A DNA stretch of 64,000 nucleotides from Adineta ricciae (lineage: Eukaryota; Rotifera; Eurotatoria; Adinetida; Adinetidae): positions 167,508 to 231,507 of the forward strand of contig CAJNOJ010000169.1 in assembly GCA_905250025.1 (NCBI GenBank), read 5' to 3'. Shown here one piece after another: positions 60,354 through 64,000 of this stretch. Below the pieces are notes generated by a model. That model worked only from the letters and a program-made list of their open reading frames with translations. It did not search any database and was not told the origin of the DNA. Both the position numbers and the translations under genes were made by a program. Within the stretch, counting starts at the first letter, position 1. Every line of letters starts with the position of its first letter.

Positions 60354-62114
60354 TTAGTACGGGATCGCATCTGCCGTCAAGCCATATTGAGCTAATTGGT
60401 TCGATAGTTCATCTCCGATAGCTATGAGATAAAAAGACATGAGAAAGGAATATGTAGAAAATCATTAAAAATTAGCTTTCGTTACTTTCTTGACCAGATG
60501 AATCATCATTCAAATCATCAAAAGTCACGGACAATCCAGAGCCTTGTACGAGATTTTCATAGGTTGGAGCATATGGATCGGTTTCTGAGTCGCTGAAAAG
60601 AATTTTCTCTGTCGTGTAACTTCCTGCGACACTTGCACGAGCAGATGCATGTTCGAAAGCAGCAGGTGAATAGGGACTATCGTAGGGAAACTTTCGTTCG
60701 GATGGAGTTGAGATGATTTTCTCAGATGAGCCTTGATCAAGTAGTTGAGGAATGGACTGAAAAGAGAATTTTAAATGAGAATGACTAAGGGGATTGAGAC
60801 GATTATTTACCAAATCTTCGACGATACCAAGTTGTTTCACTTGTGCTAATAGTTCATTTGTATCAAGTAGAGTGCTTCCGTAACGTGCATAATAGTTTTC
60901 TGGATCTTCGGGAGCGACGCCGAGCCGTTCGACCTGTCGAACAACTCGTGCTTCGACTTTTTCGTATCTTAAACAACGAAAAATAGATAGAAAATTGCGC
61001 AGAAACATTCGTACTCGATGATAATGTTTTTCGGAGGTGGATATGGTTTGATTTCTTCAGCTCGTTGAACGACTACTTTACGTTTGAGCATGCTAGCTTC
61101 ATATGGGATCCAACGTTCGATGATCACATCACGTGGTTTAGGAGGTAAAGGTGGTAATTTTTCGATAATTACGGAACGAGGCGGCGGTGGAAGTGGTGGG
61201 AGAGTCTTAGTCAAAACTTGAGCTAATTAAGCGAAACAGAAAGAACATTCATTTTCGCCTATGAAATTATAATTAACTTCTTTACCTGTCATTGTGACCG
61301 GAATTGGTGGTGGTTTTTCTCGTAGGATAATTGGAGGTGGAGAAAGTGGAGGCGGAGGGCGTTGACGGATAACCTTTTGTTATTAAAGAAAATTTTCTTT
61401 TAGAAATTAGAATATTTGAATTATGACGCTTACGAGTGGTGGAGGAGGTGGAGGTTGAGGAGGACGAACTTCACGAATTATTAACGGTCCTTGAGGAATC
61501 GCGGGCGGTTTTAAGAATTTAATTGTAATGTTCTGCTTATAAACTAAGGGAGAAATCATTTGTGGTTTACGTATAGTTTCCGGATTAGGATCAAAATAGA
61601 GTTGTTTTGATCGAATCAATGTTTCGTAATCTATAGACGAGCTAATTTCTTCTGGCGATGCACGATTAAGATCATAATTAATATCTGTTTGGCCGAATTC
61701 TTGCTGCTGTTGCTGTTCTTCTTGTTGTTGTGACTGATGATGAATGCCATAACTTGTGCTAACATCATTCACTGAATCTGATTGAGACACTGTCTGATAT
61801 CCATGTTCATCGAATATGGATGTGCCAGTTAAATGTTGCCAGTTTTGAATGATTGTATCTTCAGTGTTTGAAATCGTTGATGTTTGCAAATCCGTCGGCA
61901 ATGAATTTGTATCATCAAGAGTCTGTAATTTGACTTGATCAGTTGATGAAATAGACGCTGATGATGATAGATGATGTGTAGATAATTCTTGACTTTGTTG
62001 TAGTATCGATGGTTCACTAGCAAATGTTTTCGGATCATCTTCGTCAGGAAGTGAAATCATACTTCCTTGCTGATAAGTATATGCATTGCGATTATATGAA
62101 GAAATGGAATCCAT
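60354..62114 (-). CDS. Proline-rich repeat protein of unknown function
   Basis: Starts at ATG 62114 (MDSISSYNRNAYTYQQGS) and ends at TAA 60354 through about six exons. The N-terminal 150 residues are Ser/Thr/Gln-rich with a polyglutamine stretch. The core repeats a proline spacer followed by a short hydrophobic-charged strand: PQGPLIIREVRPP, PPPIILREKPPP, PRSVIIEKLPP, PRDVIIERWIPY and PPKNIIIEYEYE. Then come VVRQVERLGVAPEDPENYYA and RYGSTLLDTNELLAQ. The tail is acidic and Ser-rich, ending QLAQYGLTADAIPY. The alternation of V/I-I-I-[RE] strands and prolines is typical of structural, filament-forming or cortical proteins, but I cannot name a family with confidence. Confidence 0.75.
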
Positions 62115-64000
62115 GACAGTTCTTATTTCTTCGTAAGGAAACTAATAAAATAAGATGATATTTTATTAGAGTGACAACAAATTGTCTCAAACAAATAGTC
62201 CTGTTATTTAATTGATTGACTATTTGCTTCGTTTTTCTCTTCTTTTTTATGTACTACTCGAAATATGTACAAAAGAAGAAGTGTTAATAACCAGTGAGCT
62301 GTAACGTTAGACTTGCATAACCTTGATTGTCATATTTGATATCAAAAGTTATTGATCTCTTTTCTAGACGACGGTTTCGTTCTTTTTCTTTCTTCCTTTT
62401 TATCACTTTTCCCTTACAACGAAATATCAGTATCAAACAAGTTACGATAAAATATATAATAACACATTTTCGTTGATAATTATTTACATCATCACCAATT
62501 ATGTCTATACATTAGACATACTATTCAATTCATGCCTATGATGAGAAGGGCATGTGAGATGCTCGATATGAGCAGAGGGAAAAACGACCAAGAGTACTTG
62601 ATTGTTATGCCTTGAGAATATGTCACAGAAATTTATCGATGTAAATAATTATAAGTATAAAAGATATCGAAATAACACGATGATACAAATCAATAAATTT
62701 AGTTAAGGTTTTGTTCGAACTGAGCGTTGTGAGAGAAAATCTTGATCGTCTTTTTTACAGATAACGATCGATTTCATTGATCTTTGTTCTTTGCAAGAGA
62801 TCAAATCAGATTTAGAAAATAGTTGAAGCAAGAGAAGCAAACTGAAGCGCAAAAAGGGATTAAATTTGCTTTCATTTGATGATGGATTATGACGAAGTAA
62901 AATATGGAGTATCTTATTAGAAAGAAATTTACATGAGATGATTTCTATGAAAATTTATATTCATAATTTTAATCTCTCATGGTATTCGATGATTGATGAT
63001 GAAGGGAGGAAGAGAGAGAGAGAGAAAAAAATCTTCTCTATCAGTAGAAGAAAGAGAGAAGAAATTAGTTCACTATCGAAAAGAAAATTTTATTATTCAA
63101 TTAAGCAAATGCATCGAATACTTGGCTAGAGTGATGGATTACGTTATAAGCACAACGGTCAGTCATTTCATCTTCTTCGATGTCCATCAGATGATCCCTC
63201 ACGGGAAATCATTTCAATGATCAAAACTAAGGAAAAAAAAAGAGATATAATGTCTTCTCGGACAAGCATATCAGAAGTGACTACGCGGTTACTCATCAGC
63301 AAACTTCAAAAGATGTTGAACAGAGCAAGAGAAGAACGGGAGAGAGAGAGAGAAAATCGATTGCTAATGATAAGAGAAACAGATGTTAGTCAATTAGATG
63401 AATTTCATTTCGATAAGTGTATTTCATTTGCAAGACTTCGTTTGCATATCACCTGCGTCTTGAGCTGTATTAACGAAACCATATAAATGTTTTTGTTTTA
63501 TTTACTAAAAGTATTTGTATAAACCTATTTAACCTTAGATCTAAACATCTGCTCAACAATTCATCATTGAAATGGATCATAATGATGAACATAATCATTT
63601 GAAATGACATTGGAATGTGATTAGCTCGAGATAAAGTCTTTTCTTCTTCATTATTTTCGTTTATTCGAACGTCAAGAGTATTTTTTATCAAATAAACGTC
63701 TGATTCTTAAACAATACGTTCATCGAATTGACGATCGACTCCATACTTACGATAAGCGTAAATGAATAGTGCCGCATGAGGATTAATTTGTAATCATCTA
63801 CATATTTATCGAAAAAGAAGATGAAGCGAAAGAAACCAAGCAAAATTCTATTTAATTCAAATAAGAAAAACGAGTCTTCCCCCCAATGTGACAGATGTCA
63901 ATAACTCATTTATATTCGCAACATGATCTTTTGTCCATCTGTGAGGACATTTCTTTCTCAATAATAGAATCTTCTTTCTCCATGGGTGCTCGTTGAATAT
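62115..64000. other. Terminal region, no convincing gene
   Basis: AT-rich with (GA)n runs near 63008 and 63338. Small Glu/Arg-rich frames coincide with those runs and are not supported as genes. Confidence 0.45.

Noticed and set aside
63217-63486. 89-codon frame rich in Arg/Glu
   Set aside because: Its Arg/Glu run is a GA microsatellite; no further support.
1-64000. tRNA or rRNA genes, CRISPR arrays, bacterial operons, viral or transposase genes
   Set aside because: None seen on reading both strands; the window has animal intron-bearing genes only.

Overview
This window is eukaryotic, from a compact, AT-rich animal genome. Most genes are split by very short introns (about 45-80 bases, GT...AG). 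Exons can be joined by eye because splice phases and family motifs agree. The gene content is purely metazoan: R7-type RGS, CPEB, basonuclin, GATA factors, TTC29 and amidated neuropeptide precursors. Small introns, dense packing on both strands and base composition suggest a bdelloid-rotifer-like or similar small protostome genome. That taxonomic guess is inference; no marker gene proves it.

Layout. 1-2.2 kb: no gene seen. 2.2-3.5 kb (+): beta-1,4-galactosyltransferase whose 3' end breaks at a single N, followed by a repeat-bearing stretch. 4.4-5.2 kb (-): small secreted CUB-LDLa protein. 5.5-6.7 kb (-): two short Ser/His-rich ORFs. 7.3-10.8 kb (-): R7-family RGS protein (DEP-R7H-GGL-RGS), 11 exons. 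11.1-11.9 kb (-): TMEM33. 12.3-13.9 kb (+): C2H2 protein, TFIIIA-like. 14.0-15.9 kb (+): inositol polyphosphate multikinase and COA5, closely packed. 16.0-17.4 kb (+): MMAA. 18.3-20.4 kb (+): CPEB1. 21.1-22.9 kb (+): ZnT1-like cation diffusion facilitator lacking its metal-site residues. 24.1-27.5 kb (+): SLC12A9. 27.5-31.3 kb: long gene-free region with an assembly gap and inverted repeat. 31.3-33.8 kb (+): basonuclin. 35.0-35.3 kb (-): secreted peptide precursor. 36.0-37.4 kb (+): BUD23. 39.8-40.2 kb (+): amidated neuropeptide precursor. 40.5-47.0 kb (-): two tandem GATA factors with a second gap between them. 50.2-54.2 kb (-): glucosidase II alpha. 54.6-56.8 kb (+): TTC29. 57.1-57.6 kb (-): two-pass membrane protein. 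59.3-60.0 kb (-): VCPKMT-like methyltransferase. 60.4-62.1 kb (-): proline-rich repeat protein. The rest to 64 kb shows no convincing gene.

The genes do not form one pathway; this is an ordinary animal neighbourhood of housekeeping and developmental genes. The least ordinary items are the ZnT-like protein with all four intramembrane metal ligands replaced, two candidate neuropeptide precursors whose mature peptides I do not recognise, the tandem GATA pair with one stretched N-finger, and the proline-rich repeat protein. Two places (28.8-29.2 kb and 46.7/47.9 kb) carry 63-65 base inverted copies ending exactly at an N. These are either assembly artefacts or real palindromic duplications.
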